Source: Luteibacter aegosomaticola (GTDB lineage: Bacteria; Pseudomonadota; Gammaproteobacteria; Xanthomonadales; Rhodanobacteraceae). From it: 64,000 bases of DNA. The notes beneath the pieces were generated by a model. The model did no database searches, was not told the origin of the DNA, and was given only the letters and a program-made list of their open reading frames with translations. The translations under genes were made by a program, and so were the position numbers. The stretch is taken from contig NZ_CP095741.1 of NCBI RefSeq assembly GCF_023078475.1, positions 930,001-994,000 of the forward strand, written 5' to 3'. Positions 28,951-38,254 of this stretch are shown here, piece by piece; position 1 is the first letter of the stretch, and every line of letters begins with the position of its first letter.

Positions 28951-30891
28951 ATGCCACCGACGACACCTTTCAGCCACGCGAGTGCCGCACCCCTTATCGG
29001 GTCGCGCCGCGCGTCCGGCTGGTTAGCGCTCGCGGGTGCGTTACTGTCCGTGGCGGTATTCGTCGTGGATACCTTCACCCCACTCCAGGGTGCGGTGGCC
29101 GTTGTCTACCTGGTCGTGGTCCTGCTGGTTGCCGCTTCCGGGAGCCGCACCGGGATCATGGGGGCCGTCGCAGGCTGCAGCCTGCTCACCGTCGCCTCGT
29201 ACGTGCGCGGGCACGGCTGGCCCGAGCCGGATGCGGCGCTCCTGCGTTGCGTGGTCAGCCTGGCCGCTATCGTCGTTACCGGCGTGCTCTCGCTGCGCGC
29301 GCGTGAGCGCATGGCCACGATCATCCGCCAGGCGAGCCTGATCAACCTCACCCACGATTCGATCTACGTTCGCGATACCGACGATGTGATCGTGGAGTGG
29401 AACGGTGGCGCGGAGGCCTTGTATGGCTGGACGGCGCGTGAGGCGCTCGGTCGCCGGGCCAGCGAGTTGCTCGCCACCGCGTTCACCGGCCATCGCGCCG
29501 ACATGGATGCCCAGCTGTTTTCCGAGGGCCGCTGGGAAGGCGAACTCATCCAGCAACACCGGGATGGGCGCATCGTGCTGGTCGAAGCACGCTGTGCGCT
29601 CCTGCGTGATGCCTCGGGTCGCGCGCAGCAGATCCTTGAAGCCGGCACCGATATCACCGCCCGCCGTGCGGCCGACGCCGCGCTGGCTGAAAGCGAGCGC
29701 CGTTACCGGGCGATCTTCGAAAGCGCCCGGTTTTCGTTCTGGGAGGAGGATTACACCCTGGTGATGGAGCGCATCGTGGCGCTTCGCCAGCAGGGCGTCG
29801 TGGACCTCGCGGCCTACCTGAAGAAGCATCCATCGTTCGTGCGCGATGCCTGTTCGCTGACCCTGGTGACCGACGTGAACGCGGCGACCGTGCGCATGCT
29901 GGGCGCGCAACGTCGCGAAGACCTGCTGGGCCCCCTGGACCGCTTCCTGCCAGGCAGTGACCGTACCTTCGCCAACGTGCTGCTCACCGTGTTCGAAGGA
30001 ACGGGTGCGGCGGAAGGGGAAACGAGTCTCGTCAACCTGAAGGGCGAACGCCTCAACGTGTTGTTCGCCCTGAGCATGCCGCTCGGCGCCTCGCGCTACG
30101 ACCGCGTGCTCGTCAGCGTCGTGGATATCACCGACCGCAAGCGCGCCGAACACGCGCTGATGGCGATGCAGGCCGAGTTGGCGCAGGCCGCACGTGTCAC
30201 GGCGCTGGGCGAGATGAGCGCCACGATCGCGCACGAGGTGAACCAGCCGCTCGCCGCCATCGTGACCCACGGCGAGGCGGCCCTGCGCTGGCTGCGCCGT
30301 GGCGAACCGGACCTGGGCGAGGCCTGCGACGGCATCGAGCGGCTAGTGCGCGATGCGCGCCGAGCCAGCGATGTGGTGAACCGGGTGCGCAGCCTGGCCA
30401 GCAAGGAACCCCGCCAGCACGTTCGCTTCGATCTGCGTGCCCTGGCGGACGAGTGCGCGCTGCTGCTCGATGGCGAGATGGCGCGCCATCGCGTCGGCCT
30501 TACCATCGATATCGATCGCGATGCGCCGTTTCCACGGGGTGATCGCGTCCAGCTGCAGCAGGTGGTCATGAACCTGATGGGCAATGCGATCCGCGCGATG
30601 GGCAGCGTACCGGGCCGCCGCGAACTGACGTTGCGGGCACGCGAAGCCTCCCAGGAGACCTTGCTGATTGAAGTGGAAGACACCGGAACGGGTATCCCCG
30701 ACGATATCGCTGCCAGCCTTTTCGATGCGTTCGTGACCAGCCGCGGTGGTGGCATGGGCATGGGGCTTGCCATCTGCCGTTCGACCGTGGAATCTCATGG
30801 CGGGCGCCTCTGGGCGACCAATCGCCCTGAGGGGGGAGCGACCTTCCATTTCACGCTGCCCGTGACGGTGGCCGAGGAGGCCCGCGCATGA
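28951..30891 (+). CDS. Membrane PAS sensor histidine kinase
   Basis: The protein has 646 residues from ATG 28951; a GTG at 28876 is also in frame. A membrane domain of about four helices (25-115) precedes a PAS domain (about 130-250, DSIYVRDTDDVIVEWNGGAEALYGW), a second PAS-like domain (about 255-405, with FSFWEEDYT, then DVNAATVRMLGA), a HisKA with ALGEMSATIAHEVNQPLAAI, and a HATPase with NLMGNAIRAM, DTGTGIPD and GMGMGLAICRS. This is the FixL-like, AHEVNQPL kinase class. Its end overlaps the response regulator start by four bases (ATGA), so they are co-translated. The input signal is unknown. Confidence 0.9.
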   Translation: MPPTTPFSHASAAPLIGSRRASGWLALAGALLSVAVFVVDTFTPLQGAVAVVYLVVVLLVAASGSRTGIMGAVAGCSLLTVASYVRGHGWPEPDAALLRCVVSLAAIVVTGVLSLRARERMATIIRQASLINLTHDSIYVRDTDDVIVEWNGGAEALYGWTAREALGRRASELLATAFTGHRADMDAQLFSEGRWEGELIQQHRDGRIVLVEARCALLRDASGRAQQILEAGTDITARRAADAALAESERRYRAIFESARFSFWEEDYTLVMERIVALRQQGVVDLAAYLKKHPSFVRDACSLTLVTDVNAATVRMLGAQRREDLLGPLDRFLPGSDRTFANVLLTVFEGTGAAEGETSLVNLKGERLNVLFALSMPLGASRYDRVLVSVVDITDRKRAEHALMAMQAELAQAARVTALGEMSATIAHEVNQPLAAIVTHGEAALRWLRRGEPDLGEACDGIERLVRDARRASDVVNRVRSLASKEPRQHVRFDLRALADECALLLDGEMARHRVGLTIDIDRDAPFPRGDRVQLQQVVMNLMGNAIRAMGSVPGRRELTLRAREASQETLLIEVEDTGTGIPDDIAASLFDAFVTSRGGGMGMGLAICRSTVESHGGRLWATNRPEGGATFHFTLPVTVAEEARA

Positions 30892-31523
30892 ATCGACCGT
30901 TGCACGCCGTCGTCCAGGCGCCGATCGTCTGTGTCGTCGACGATGACCAGGCCGTGCGCGAGGCGTTGGGTTCGCTCTTTCGGTCCGTGGGCCTGACGGT
31001 CGCTACGTTCGGGAGCACGGCGGATTTCCTTGCCCGTGATAACGCCGATGCGCCCGGTTGCCTGGTGCTCGATGTGCGGCTTCCCGGGGTAAGCGGGCTG
31101 GATTTCCAGGCCCAGCTTTCCGGCATGGAGAACCGGCTGCCTATCGTGTTCATGACCGGGCACGGCGATATCCCGATGTCCGTTCGCGCCATGAAGGCCG
31201 GGGCGCTTGATTTCCTTGCCAAACCCTTTCGCGACCAGGACATGCTCGACGCGGTCTCCGCGGCGATCGAACGGGACGCCGCGGGACGCCGCGATGCCGA
31301 TGCGCTCTCAACGGTACGCACCGCCTATGCCTCGTTGACGCCACGCGAACGCGAGGTGATGCGCCACGTGACCGCCGGGCTGATGAACAAGCAGGTGGGC
31401 GCGCTGCTTGGCCTGTCGGAAATCACCGTCAAGATCCACCGCGGGAACGTCATGCGCAAGATGGGTGTTCGCTCGCTGGCAGATCTTGTGCGCCAGGCCG
31501 AGGCGCTCGGCGACCCCGCCTGA
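30888..31523 (+). CDS. FixJ/NarL-type response regulator
   Basis: The protein has 211 residues. The receiver (about 12-125) has VVDDDQAVRE, phospho-acceptor LVLDVRLPG, FMTGHGDIPMSV and FLAKPF, all intact. A LuxR-type helix-turn-helix (about 145-205) contains LTPREREVMRHVTAGLMNKQVGALLGLSEITVKIHRGNVMRKM. This matches FixJ/TodT-type regulators. The ATGA overlap with the kinase gene makes that kinase its cognate partner. Likely a transcription activator; targets unknown. Confidence 0.93.
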   Translation: MNRPLHAVVQAPIVCVVDDDQAVREALGSLFRSVGLTVATFGSTADFLARDNADAPGCLVLDVRLPGVSGLDFQAQLSGMENRLPIVFMTGHGDIPMSVRAMKAGALDFLAKPFRDQDMLDAVSAAIERDAAGRRDADALSTVRTAYASLTPREREVMRHVTAGLMNKQVGALLGLSEITVKIHRGNVMRKMGVRSLADLVRQAEALGDPA

Positions 31524-31604
31524 ACGGCGCCCGGGACCGCACACCTCCGTATGATTCCCATCCCGTGGGCGCGGGCGCACTGTAAGACCACACCGCTAAG
31601 GCGC

Positions 31605-31994
31605 GTGACGAGGATCACAGGTTTGGCCGCGAACAGGATTGTGGCGATCGTTGACGATGACGACGCGGTGCGCCAGGCCACCGTAAGCCTGGTCAGGTCG
31701 CTGGGACACGACGCACGGGGCTTCGCCTCCGCGGAAGATTTCCTCCGCCCCGGTGGCGACGAGGGCGTCGATTGCCTGGTGACGGATGTGCATATGCCGG
31801 GCATCGATGGCACCGACCTGCAGCGGAAGTTGCTCGAGCGTGGGCGCACGTATCCCATCGTGTTTGTCTCTGGCTTCCTGGACGATGCCGTGCGCAACAG
31901 CGTGATGGCGGCAGGAGCCTTCTGCTATCTCGGCAAACCGTTCGCCGGCGATGCGCTCGCCAGTTGCCTGGAGCGTGCACTGGCCGCCCGGTAG
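31605..31994 (+). CDS. Single-domain response regulator
   Basis: The protein has about 129 residues from the GTG at 31605, which has TAAGG upstream; a start at 31551 would add a non-conserved leader. One receiver: VDDDDAVRQ, LVTDVHMPG, Ser in FVSGFLDD and YLGKPF, so phosphorylation residues are complete. No output domain. It follows the kinase/regulator pair by 81 bases and may compete for phosphate or form a branch of that pathway. Confidence 0.83.
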   Translation: MTRITGLAANRIVAIVDDDDAVRQATVSLVRSLGHDARGFASAEDFLRPGGDEGVDCLVTDVHMPGIDGTDLQRKLLERGRTYPIVFVSGFLDDAVRNSVMAAGAFCYLGKPFAGDALASCLERALAAR

Positions 31995-32030
31995 CATGCT
32001 TTTCATCGGGGTCTGATACGCTCCGGCCCC

Positions 32031-32804
32031 ATGATCCTGACCCTCTTCCTGATCCTTCTCGTCGTGGCGCTGCTGTTCGGCTGGCGCCGTCGTCGTGCCG
32101 CCGCCGGCACCTTCACAGTCCTCGCCATCGCGTGGCTTTTCTTCGCGGGCTGTGGCCCCCTGACCAGCCTGTTACTCGGCAACCTGCAGTCCGGGTTCGC
32201 GCCGGATGTCACCGGCTGGGGCCAGCGCAACGTCATCATCCTGCTGGGTGCCGGCACGGTGCGCGGCGGCAATGGCAGCGTGGAGCCGAGTCTCTACGCC
32301 AACGGCCGGATCCTGACCTCGGTATCGCTGTACCGCGCATGCAAGGCCACCGGTGCGGATTGCAAGCTTGAGGTGAGCGGTGGGGATCCGATGCATAACG
32401 GCCATGCGGAAGCCGATACCTACGCGCTGACGCTTGATCGGCTTGGCGTGCCACGCCCCGACATGATCCTCGAATCGCGCAGCATGAACACGTTCCAGAA
32501 CGCGCAGAACAGCCGGCCGCTGCTCGATGCGTACCATGCCGATAAGGTGGTGATCGTGTCGTCCGCGATCCACCTGAAGCGCGCGGTACTGTATTTCGCC
32601 CACTTCGGCATCCGCGGCGAGGCGGTGCGTGGCGATTATGTCCGCGCCCGCTACGACTGGCTGCCGGGCACCGAAAACCTCTTCTTCGCCGACTTCGCGC
32701 TGCACGAATACGTGGGCGTGTGGCGTTACCACCTATACAACGCGATGGGCTGGAACGTGCCCAAAGTTCCTGAAGAAAACGTGACTACGCAGACACATAG
32801 CTAA
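32031..32804 (+). CDS. YdcF/SanA-like DUF218 membrane protein
   Basis: The protein has 257 residues. Two N-terminal membrane helices (about 2-17 and 27-42) precede a DUF218 domain: NVIILLGAG, ANGRILTSVSLYRACK, LEVSGGDPMHNGHAEADTYA, the LGVPRPDMILESRSMNTFQNAQNS block and VVIVSSAIHLKRAVLYF. The family includes SanA, ElyC and YdcF, linked to envelope integrity, but its chemistry is not settled. The domain should face the periplasm. Confidence 0.85.
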   Translation: MILTLFLILLVVALLFGWRRRRAAAGTFTVLAIAWLFFAGCGPLTSLLLGNLQSGFAPDVTGWGQRNVIILLGAGTVRGGNGSVEPSLYANGRILTSVSLYRACKATGADCKLEVSGGDPMHNGHAEADTYALTLDRLGVPRPDMILESRSMNTFQNAQNSRPLLDAYHADKVVIVSSAIHLKRAVLYFAHFGIRGEAVRGDYVRARYDWLPGTENLFFADFALHEYVGVWRYHLYNAMGWNVPKVPEENVTTQTHS

Positions 32805-32862
32805 CATTTGGCCCTTTATGCTGGCTCACCGTCCAGCCACGGACCGACCCAAGGAGATGCCC

Positions 32863-33387
32863 GTGAAGTCTCGTTATATCCTCGCCGCGCTGCTGGCCAC
32901 CGCTTCGATCGCTCCGGGCGCTTTCGCCCAGGCGGCCGCTGCACAGCAGCCCGCGCCGGCCGCGAACCCGGCCTCGCAGATCCCTGCGGCCGATCGCGCC
33001 GCGATCCAGAACTACAACCTGAGTGACGATGTGTTCAACCGCCTGGTTGCGGTCTCGCAGGAAGCGAAGAAGCAGGGCATCAAGCCGAAGGATGCGCAGG
33101 CCGATTTCTCCAAGATCCATTCGCTGGATGATCTTGCGAAGACGGTGACCGATTCCGATCCGCGCATCGCGCCGCTGATCCAGAAGAATGGCTTCACCCC
33201 GCGTGATTTCATGCTGGCGAACCTTGCGTTGACCAACGCCGCCATCGCCTCCGAAGCGAAGAACAACCCGCAGATGGCGCAGTACGTCGACCAGTCGAAG
33301 GTGAACCAGAAGAACGTGGCCTTCTACGAGACGCACAAGGCCAAGATCAACCAGCTGATGAGCGAAGACGACGGCGCCGCTAAATAA
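32863..33387 (+). CDS. Hypothetical periplasmic protein
   Basis: The protein has 174 residues from the GTG at 32863. AAGGAG directly abuts an in-frame ATG at 32857, which is too close, while the GTG is six bases away. A signal peptide (YILAALLATASIAPGAFA) leads to an Ala/Pro/Gln linker and then a helical, Lys/Gln-rich domain (NYNLSDDVFNRLVAVSQEAKK, LANLALTNAAIASEAKNNP). No family recognised. An intrinsic terminator and a REP pair follow. Confidence 0.65.
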   Translation: MKSRYILAALLATASIAPGAFAQAAAAQQPAPAANPASQIPAADRAAIQNYNLSDDVFNRLVAVSQEAKKQGIKPKDAQADFSKIHSLDDLAKTVTDSDPRIAPLIQKNGFTPRDFMLANLALTNAAIASEAKNNPQMAQYVDQSKVNQKNVAFYETHKAKINQLMSEDDGAAK

Positions 33388-33391
33388 CATC

Positions 33392-33486
33392 GTAGGAGCC
33401 CACCCTGTGGGCGACGTCTTTCGTACAGCCGCCACAGGGTCTGTGGCTCTTCCGCGAAAGATGTCGCCCACAGGGTGGGCTCCTAC
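33392..33486. repeat. REP pair, family A
   Basis: Inverted GTAGGAGCCCACCCTGTGG arms, five bases after the stop of the preceding gene and before an intrinsic terminator. Confidence 0.88.
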
Positions 33487-33497
33487 AGTGGTTCGAT

Positions 33498-33533
33498 AAA
33501 AAAGGCCCCGGTCGCGAGACCGGGGCCTTTTTT
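33498..33533. terminator. Bidirectional Rho-independent terminator
   Basis: A perfect ten-base stem GGCCCCGGTC/GACCGGGGCC with a GCGA (GNRA) tetraloop, flanked by six A on the left and six T on the right. It lies between the convergent genes at 32863 and 33551 and can end transcripts from both sides. Confidence 0.95.
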
Positions 33534-33550
33534 ATCGCCTCAACACACGA

Positions 33551-34012
33551 TCAGTTCGTACCGTGAAGCGCGTGCTTCAGGTCGCGCATCTGGTCATGGC
33601 CGGTCTTCACCGATACATACGACTCGTTGATGAGTGACCGGGTGCCGGCGGTGACGTCGTTATCCTTCAGGGCGTGCTCGTACTTCGCCTTGATGTGGTC
33701 TTCGCCGCGTTCGACTTCGTCGACGATCGCCACGTCATCCTTCGAACCCATCTTTGCGCGCAGTTCGACGAACATGCGGTGGGCCTTGGCGAGGACGGTG
33801 CCGTCATCTTCCGGGTTGCCACCGAGCGAGCGGACCTGTTGCTGCAGGCGCTGGGCGACGAGACGGCGTTCGGAAGCGCGCTGCTGGAACGATGCGGCGT
33901 AGCGCGTGTTGTGCGCATCCTTCGCGGCTTCACCATAGCCCTCGGCGCTATCGATCGTGGTTTCGATCAGGTTGTTGAGCACCTTGATGTCGTGTTCGGT
34001 CGTGGCAGTCAT
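33551..34012 (-). CDS. PA2169/DUF2383-type four-helix bundle protein
   Basis: The protein has 153 residues from the ATG at 34012 with AGGAGCC upstream. It is all helical and ferritin-like: DIKVLNNLIETTIDSAEGYGEAAK, RYAASFQQRASERRLVAQRLQQQVRSLGG, then the EVERGEDHIKAKYEHAL helix. This matches the PA2169 family (DUF2383), often found with stress or general-stress genes; some have di-metal-like Glu/His residues, as here. The biochemical role is unknown. Cytosolic. Confidence 0.85.
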   Translation of the reverse strand: MTATTEHDIKVLNNLIETTIDSAEGYGEAAKDAHNTRYAASFQQRASERRLVAQRLQQQVRSLGGNPEDDGTVLAKAHRMFVELRAKMGSKDDVAIVDEVERGEDHIKAKYEHALKDNDVTAGTRSLINESYVSVKTGHDQMRDLKHALHGTN

Positions 34013-34165
34013 GGGCGTGGCTCCTGGGTGGGTGAGGGGCCAGCATCGCGTTCGTGGGCGGGTGCATTCCGTGAACATCGTGTCGGGTGCATCACCACAC
34101 GAAGCGCGCGTTCATGCTCGCGGCAGGCATACTCAACCGTCACGTTTTCTTACAGGAGTAGTCCC

Positions 34166-34993
34166 ATGGCTTCGAATCGTCGTGCCCTGGTCACCGGCGC
34201 CTCTGCCGGCATCGGCGAAGCCTTCGCGCGGGAGCTCGCGCGCCGTGGTTTCGACCTGGTCCTTACGGCCCGGCGCGCCGACCGTCTCGAAGCGCTCGCG
34301 ACGGAACTGCGCGAGCGCCATGCGATCGAGGCGGTCGTGGCACCGCTCGACCTCGCCCGGCCGGACGCCGCCGAAGCGCTCGTCGGCGCATTGGACGAGC
34401 AAGGCCTGCACATCGATCTGCTGGTGAATAATGCCGGTTACGGCCTCACCGGCTACTTCGATGAGCAGCCCTGGCCTGCGCACGCCGCCTTTATCCAGGT
34501 GCTCATGACCGCGCCCACCGAGCTGGCCTGGCGCCTGCTCCCCGGTATGAAGGCTCGTGGGTACGGGCGGGTCATCAACGTGGCCTCGCTTGCCGGACAC
34601 GTGCCGGGTTCGGCCGGGCACACGCTGTACGCAGCGTCCAAGGCCTACCTCATCAAGTTTTCGCAATCGCTGGCGCTGGAAACGAAGGGCACGGGTGTGA
34701 ATGTCACGGCGCTTTGCCCGGGCTTCACCTATTCCGAATTCCACGATGTGAATGGCGCGCGGCCGCTGGTCTCGAAGATGCCGGGCTTCATGTGGATGGA
34801 TGCCGCGACGGTGGCCCGCCAGGGCCTGGACGCGGTGGAGGCGGGCACGCCGGTCTATGTGAACGGCCGGGTGAACGGGTTCATCAAGTCGCTCTTCAAG
34901 CTCCTGCCCGATCGGGTGGGCCTGGCCCTGACCGAGCGCCAGGGCCGCCGGTTCCGGGTGCACGGCGGGGCGGGGCCGGCCGGCCAGGGCTGA
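34166..34993 (+). CDS. Short-chain dehydrogenase/reductase
   Basis: The protein has 275 residues from the ATG at 34166 with AGGAG upstream. The NAD(P) motif is TGASAGIG near the N terminus, then NNAGYG, Ser in INVASLAGHVPGS and the catalytic YAASK. It resembles the DltE/YqjQ-like classical SDRs that reduce unknown carbonyl substrates. The LTARRADRLEAL segment after the second strand suggests NADPH preference. Monocistronic by context, 97 bases upstream of the peptidase gene. Confidence 0.9.
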   Translation: MASNRRALVTGASAGIGEAFARELARRGFDLVLTARRADRLEALATELRERHAIEAVVAPLDLARPDAAEALVGALDEQGLHIDLLVNNAGYGLTGYFDEQPWPAHAAFIQVLMTAPTELAWRLLPGMKARGYGRVINVASLAGHVPGSAGHTLYAASKAYLIKFSQSLALETKGTGVNVTALCPGFTYSEFHDVNGARPLVSKMPGFMWMDAATVARQGLDAVEAGTPVYVNGRVNGFIKSLFKLLPDRVGLALTERQGRRFRVHGGAGPAGQG

Positions 34994-35090
34994 CCATGAC
35001 CTCTGGCATACGCCGGGGGCGATGCCGGGGGCTAGCCTCGTCCGGTTCGCGGCGCCCTCCGCGCCGACGCGTTCCGCCAAGGGGTTTCCC

Positions 35091-37421
35091 ATGTATAAGC
35101 ACTACCCGGCCCTGGCCGGTGCCATCTTCCTCGGCCTGGCCGGGGCCGCTTCGGCCCAGTCGGTCAGCACCGAGGACTACCGCCGCGCTGATTCCATGCT
35201 GGCGAACAACACCATGCCGCTGGTGGACCACTCGGTCCAGCGGGTGAAGTGGATCGACGATACCCACTTCTGGTATCGCGACCATGACAAGGATGGCGAT
35301 CAGTTCCTGGTGATGGATGCCAGCACCGGCCAGGCCACGCGCGCGTTCGATCGCGATAAGGTGGCCAAGGCGCTCACCGATGCGACGGGCAAGAAGGTCG
35401 ACCCGGCCAAGCTGCCGGTGACCGACTTCACCACCACGGCGAACGGCGGTCTGGATATCACGTCGGGTGGCAAGCATTACCTCTGCGACAGCGCCGCTGC
35501 GAAGTGCGAAGCCGTTGCCGCGAAGAAGGACGCGAACGGCAAGGCGTACGGCGACGAGCCGGGCCTGGCCTCGCCGGATGGCAAGTCCGAGGCCTTCGTG
35601 CGCGATTGGAACCTGTGGGTGCGCGACGTCGCCACGGGTGCCGAAACGCAGCTGACTACCGACGGCATCAAGGATTACGGCTACGCCACCGATAACGCCG
35701 GCTGGAAGCACACCGACGACGCGATCGCGGTGTGGTCGCCGGACTCGAAGAAGATCGCCACGTTCCAGCAGGACCAGCGAAAGACCGGCGAAATGACCCT
35801 GGTCAGCACCAACGTGGGCCACCCGAAGGTGGACACGTGGAAGTACCCGCTGCCGGGCGATAAGGACGTGACCATGATCGAGCGCGTCGTGATCGACGTG
35901 CCGACTAAGAAAATGGTTCGCTTCAAGATGCAGCCGGACCAGCACCGTTCGACGGTGTGCGATGACGTGTCGTGCAGCCCCGGCGTGTGGGATGACGTCC
36001 GCTGGTCGGCCGATAACAAGAGCATCGCTTTCGTCTCCACCGCGCGTGACCACACGCAGGAATGGGTGCGCATCGCCAACCCGGAGACCGGTGACGTGCG
36101 CACCGTGTTCGACGAAAAGGCCAAGACCTATTTCGAAGGTGGTTTCGAGAAGGCTAACTGGCAGTACGTGCCCGAAACCGACGAGGTGATCTGGTTCTCC
36201 GAACGGAGCAACTGGGGCCACCTGTACATGTACAGCCTGAAGACCGGCAAGCTGGAGCACCAGATCACCAAGGGCGACTGGAACGTCACCCAGGTGCTGC
36301 ATGTGGATCCGAAAGCCAAGGCCATCTGGTTCCGTGGCGTCGGCCGTGAGAAGGGCGTCGATCCGTACTACTCGTCGTTCTACAAGGTGAACTTCGATGG
36401 TTCGAACCTCACCCTGCTGACCCCGGAGAAGCTCGACCACAACGTGAGCATGTCGAAGGACGGCACCTACTTCTTCGATACCTACAGCACGATCGATACG
36501 CCGCCCGTGTCCGTGGTTCGCCGTAGCGACACCGGCGCCGTGGTGAAGGAAGTCGCCAAGGCCGATATCTCGCGCCTGAAGGCCGCGGGTTGGGTCGCTC
36601 CGACGTCGTTCACCGTGAAGGCGCGTGACGGCAAGACGGACCTCTACGGCCAGATGTTCAAGCCGTCGAAGTTCGATGCCTCGAAGAAGTACCCGCTGGT
36701 CGTCTACATCTACCCGGGTCCGCAGGTGGGTTCGGTGCGCACGCGCAGCTTCACGCCTTCGCATGGCGATAACCAGGCGTTGGCCGAACTCGGCTTTATC
36801 GTGGTGGCTGTCGACGGCATGGGCACGCCGCTGCGTTCGAAGGCGTTCCACGATGCGTATTTCCAGAACATCGGCGACAACACGCTGCCCGACCAGGTCG
36901 CCGCGGTGAAGCAGCTGGTGAAGCAGAATGCGTGGATCGATGGCGACCGCGTCGGTATCTGGGGCCATTCCGGTGGCGGTAATGCCACGGCCACGGCCAT
37001 GTTCCGCTATGGCGATACCTTCAAGGTCGGTATCTCGGAATCGGGCAACCACGACAACCGCAACTACGAAGACGATTGGGCGGAGAAGTGGCAGGGCCTG
37101 CTGGTCAAGGACAAGGACGGCAAGTCCAACTACGACGACCAGGCGAACCAGAAGTGGGTGGATGGCCTGAAGGGCCACCTGATGATGGCGCACGGTACCT
37201 TCGACGATAACGTGCCGCCGTACGAAACCCTGCTGGTGGTGGATGCGCTGATCAAGGCCAACAAGGATTTCGACCTGGTCCTGATCCCCAACGCCCACCA
37301 CGGCTACGGTGCCGCCACGCAGTACATGACGCGCCGCCGCTGGGATTACTTCGTGCGTTACCTCGCCGGCGGCACCCCGCCGAAAGAGTTCAAGCTGACC
37401 CCGCTGGACGCGACGCACTAA
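35091..37421 (+). CDS. Secreted S9-family prolyl/dipeptidyl peptidase (DPP-IV-like)
   Basis: The protein has 776 residues. A signal peptide (ALAGAIFLGLAGAASA) is followed by a DPP-IV N-terminal beta-propeller (about 90-530) and an alpha/beta hydrolase domain. The catalytic triad reads S627 in GHSGGG, D705 in HGTFDDNV and H737 in NAHHGYG. DPP-IV-like enzymes remove X-Pro dipeptides in the periplasm. The nucleophile elbow is GHSGGG instead of the commoner GWSYGG. Cys pairs in the propeller may form disulphides. Together with the M1 peptidase and glutaminyl cyclase it adds to extracytoplasmic peptide use. Confidence 0.92.
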   Translation: MYKHYPALAGAIFLGLAGAASAQSVSTEDYRRADSMLANNTMPLVDHSVQRVKWIDDTHFWYRDHDKDGDQFLVMDASTGQATRAFDRDKVAKALTDATGKKVDPAKLPVTDFTTTANGGLDITSGGKHYLCDSAAAKCEAVAAKKDANGKAYGDEPGLASPDGKSEAFVRDWNLWVRDVATGAETQLTTDGIKDYGYATDNAGWKHTDDAIAVWSPDSKKIATFQQDQRKTGEMTLVSTNVGHPKVDTWKYPLPGDKDVTMIERVVIDVPTKKMVRFKMQPDQHRSTVCDDVSCSPGVWDDVRWSADNKSIAFVSTARDHTQEWVRIANPETGDVRTVFDEKAKTYFEGGFEKANWQYVPETDEVIWFSERSNWGHLYMYSLKTGKLEHQITKGDWNVTQVLHVDPKAKAIWFRGVGREKGVDPYYSSFYKVNFDGSNLTLLTPEKLDHNVSMSKDGTYFFDTYSTIDTPPVSVVRRSDTGAVVKEVAKADISRLKAAGWVAPTSFTVKARDGKTDLYGQMFKPSKFDASKKYPLVVYIYPGPQVGSVRTRSFTPSHGDNQALAELGFIVVAVDGMGTPLRSKAFHDAYFQNIGDNTLPDQVAAVKQLVKQNAWIDGDRVGIWGHSGGGNATATAMFRYGDTFKVGISESGNHDNRNYEDDWAEKWQGLLVKDKDGKSNYDDQANQKWVDGLKGHLMMAHGTFDDNVPPYETLLVVDALIKANKDFDLVLIPNAHHGYGAATQYMTRRRWDYFVRYLAGGTPPKEFKLTPLDATH

Positions 37422-37435
37422 CGCGCGCCGCTGTC

Positions 37436-37530
37436 GTAGGAGCCCACCCTGTGGGCGACATCTTTCGCCAGAACGCCTCAGGCCCTGTGGCTCTTTCGCG
37501 AACGGCGTCGCCCACAGGGTGGGCTCCTAC
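37436..37530. repeat. REP pair, family A
   Basis: Inverted GTAGGAGCCCACCCTGTGG arms in the gap between the convergent peptidase and MsrB genes; no separate terminator is visible there. Confidence 0.88.
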
Positions 37531-37543
37531 GACGTTTTTGGGT

Positions 37544-38155
37544 TCAGGAAAGCGTGATGTGCACGCCGGGGACCGGCACGAAGTGCATCGCCACCGCGTT
37601 CATGCAGTAACGCAACCCCGTCGGATCCGGGCCGTCGTCGAACACGTGCCCCAGGTGCGCACCGCAACGGGCGCAACTCACCGCCGTACGGTCTTCGATC
37701 AGGCTCGTGTCGTCGGTCTGCACGATGTTCCGCTTGGACAGCGGCTGGTAGAAGCTCGGCCAGCCCGTGCCGGAATCAAACTTCGTCGCCGAATCGAACA
37801 GCGCGGTGTCGCAGCCGATGCAGCGGTATAGCCCGTTGTCGTGGCGGTTCCAGCCAGGGCCGGTATACGGCGGCTCGGTGCCTTCGTGGCGCGTCACGTA
37901 ATACGAGCGCGAGTCCAGTTTCGCCTTCCATTGCTCGTCAGTGAGCACCACTTTCGGCTCCACGCAGGTGCCAAGCGGCTTCTTGTCCGGCGCGTAGCAG
38001 TCGAGGGTGACATTCCCTGGCTGGATGGGCTTGGGCGCATCGGCCGCCATGACCGGCTGGGTGGCCTTGAAGATGAACGGCAGGGAGATCGACGCGGCCG
38101 CCGTGGCGGCGAACACGGCCAGGAACCGCCGGCGATCAGGATCATTGCTACGCAT
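37544..38155 (-). CDS. msrB: Tat-exported peptide-methionine (R)-S-oxide reductase MsrB
   Basis: The protein has 203 residues from the ATG at 38155 with GGAGG upstream. The N terminus has a twin-arginine motif (DPDRRRFLAVF) and hydrophobic stretch, implying folded export. The MsrB domain covers about 65-200: zinc cysteines in CIGC and CARCG, GTGWPSFYQP, GHVFDDGP, and the catalytic Cys in RYCMNAVAM. It reduces methionine-R-sulfoxide in proteins. Two extra cysteines upstream (DCYAP, GTC) might serve as resolving residues. Periplasmic repair of oxidised secreted proteins is the likely role. Confidence 0.92.
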   Translation of the reverse strand: MRSNDPDRRRFLAVFAATAAASISLPFIFKATQPVMAADAPKPIQPGNVTLDCYAPDKKPLGTCVEPKVVLTDEQWKAKLDSRSYYVTRHEGTEPPYTGPGWNRHDNGLYRCIGCDTALFDSATKFDSGTGWPSFYQPLSKRNIVQTDDTSLIEDRTAVSCARCGAHLGHVFDDGPDPTGLRYCMNAVAMHFVPVPGVHITLS

Positions 38156-38254
38156 GGAACCTCCGGAAGCAGGAAAGGGCGCCCAAGGCACCCTTCCCAA
38201 AAGACCGGGCCAGGCGCCCGTGCCTTACACCCGTTCTGCTTGCGCGCGATCCCC

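Noticed and set aside
34896..37418. An 840-residue open frame antisense to the S9 peptidase gene
   Set aside because: It mirrors the codons of a well-supported peptidase with signal peptide and full triad. Its product is His/Arg-rich with no domain. Long antisense frames are expected at this GC content.
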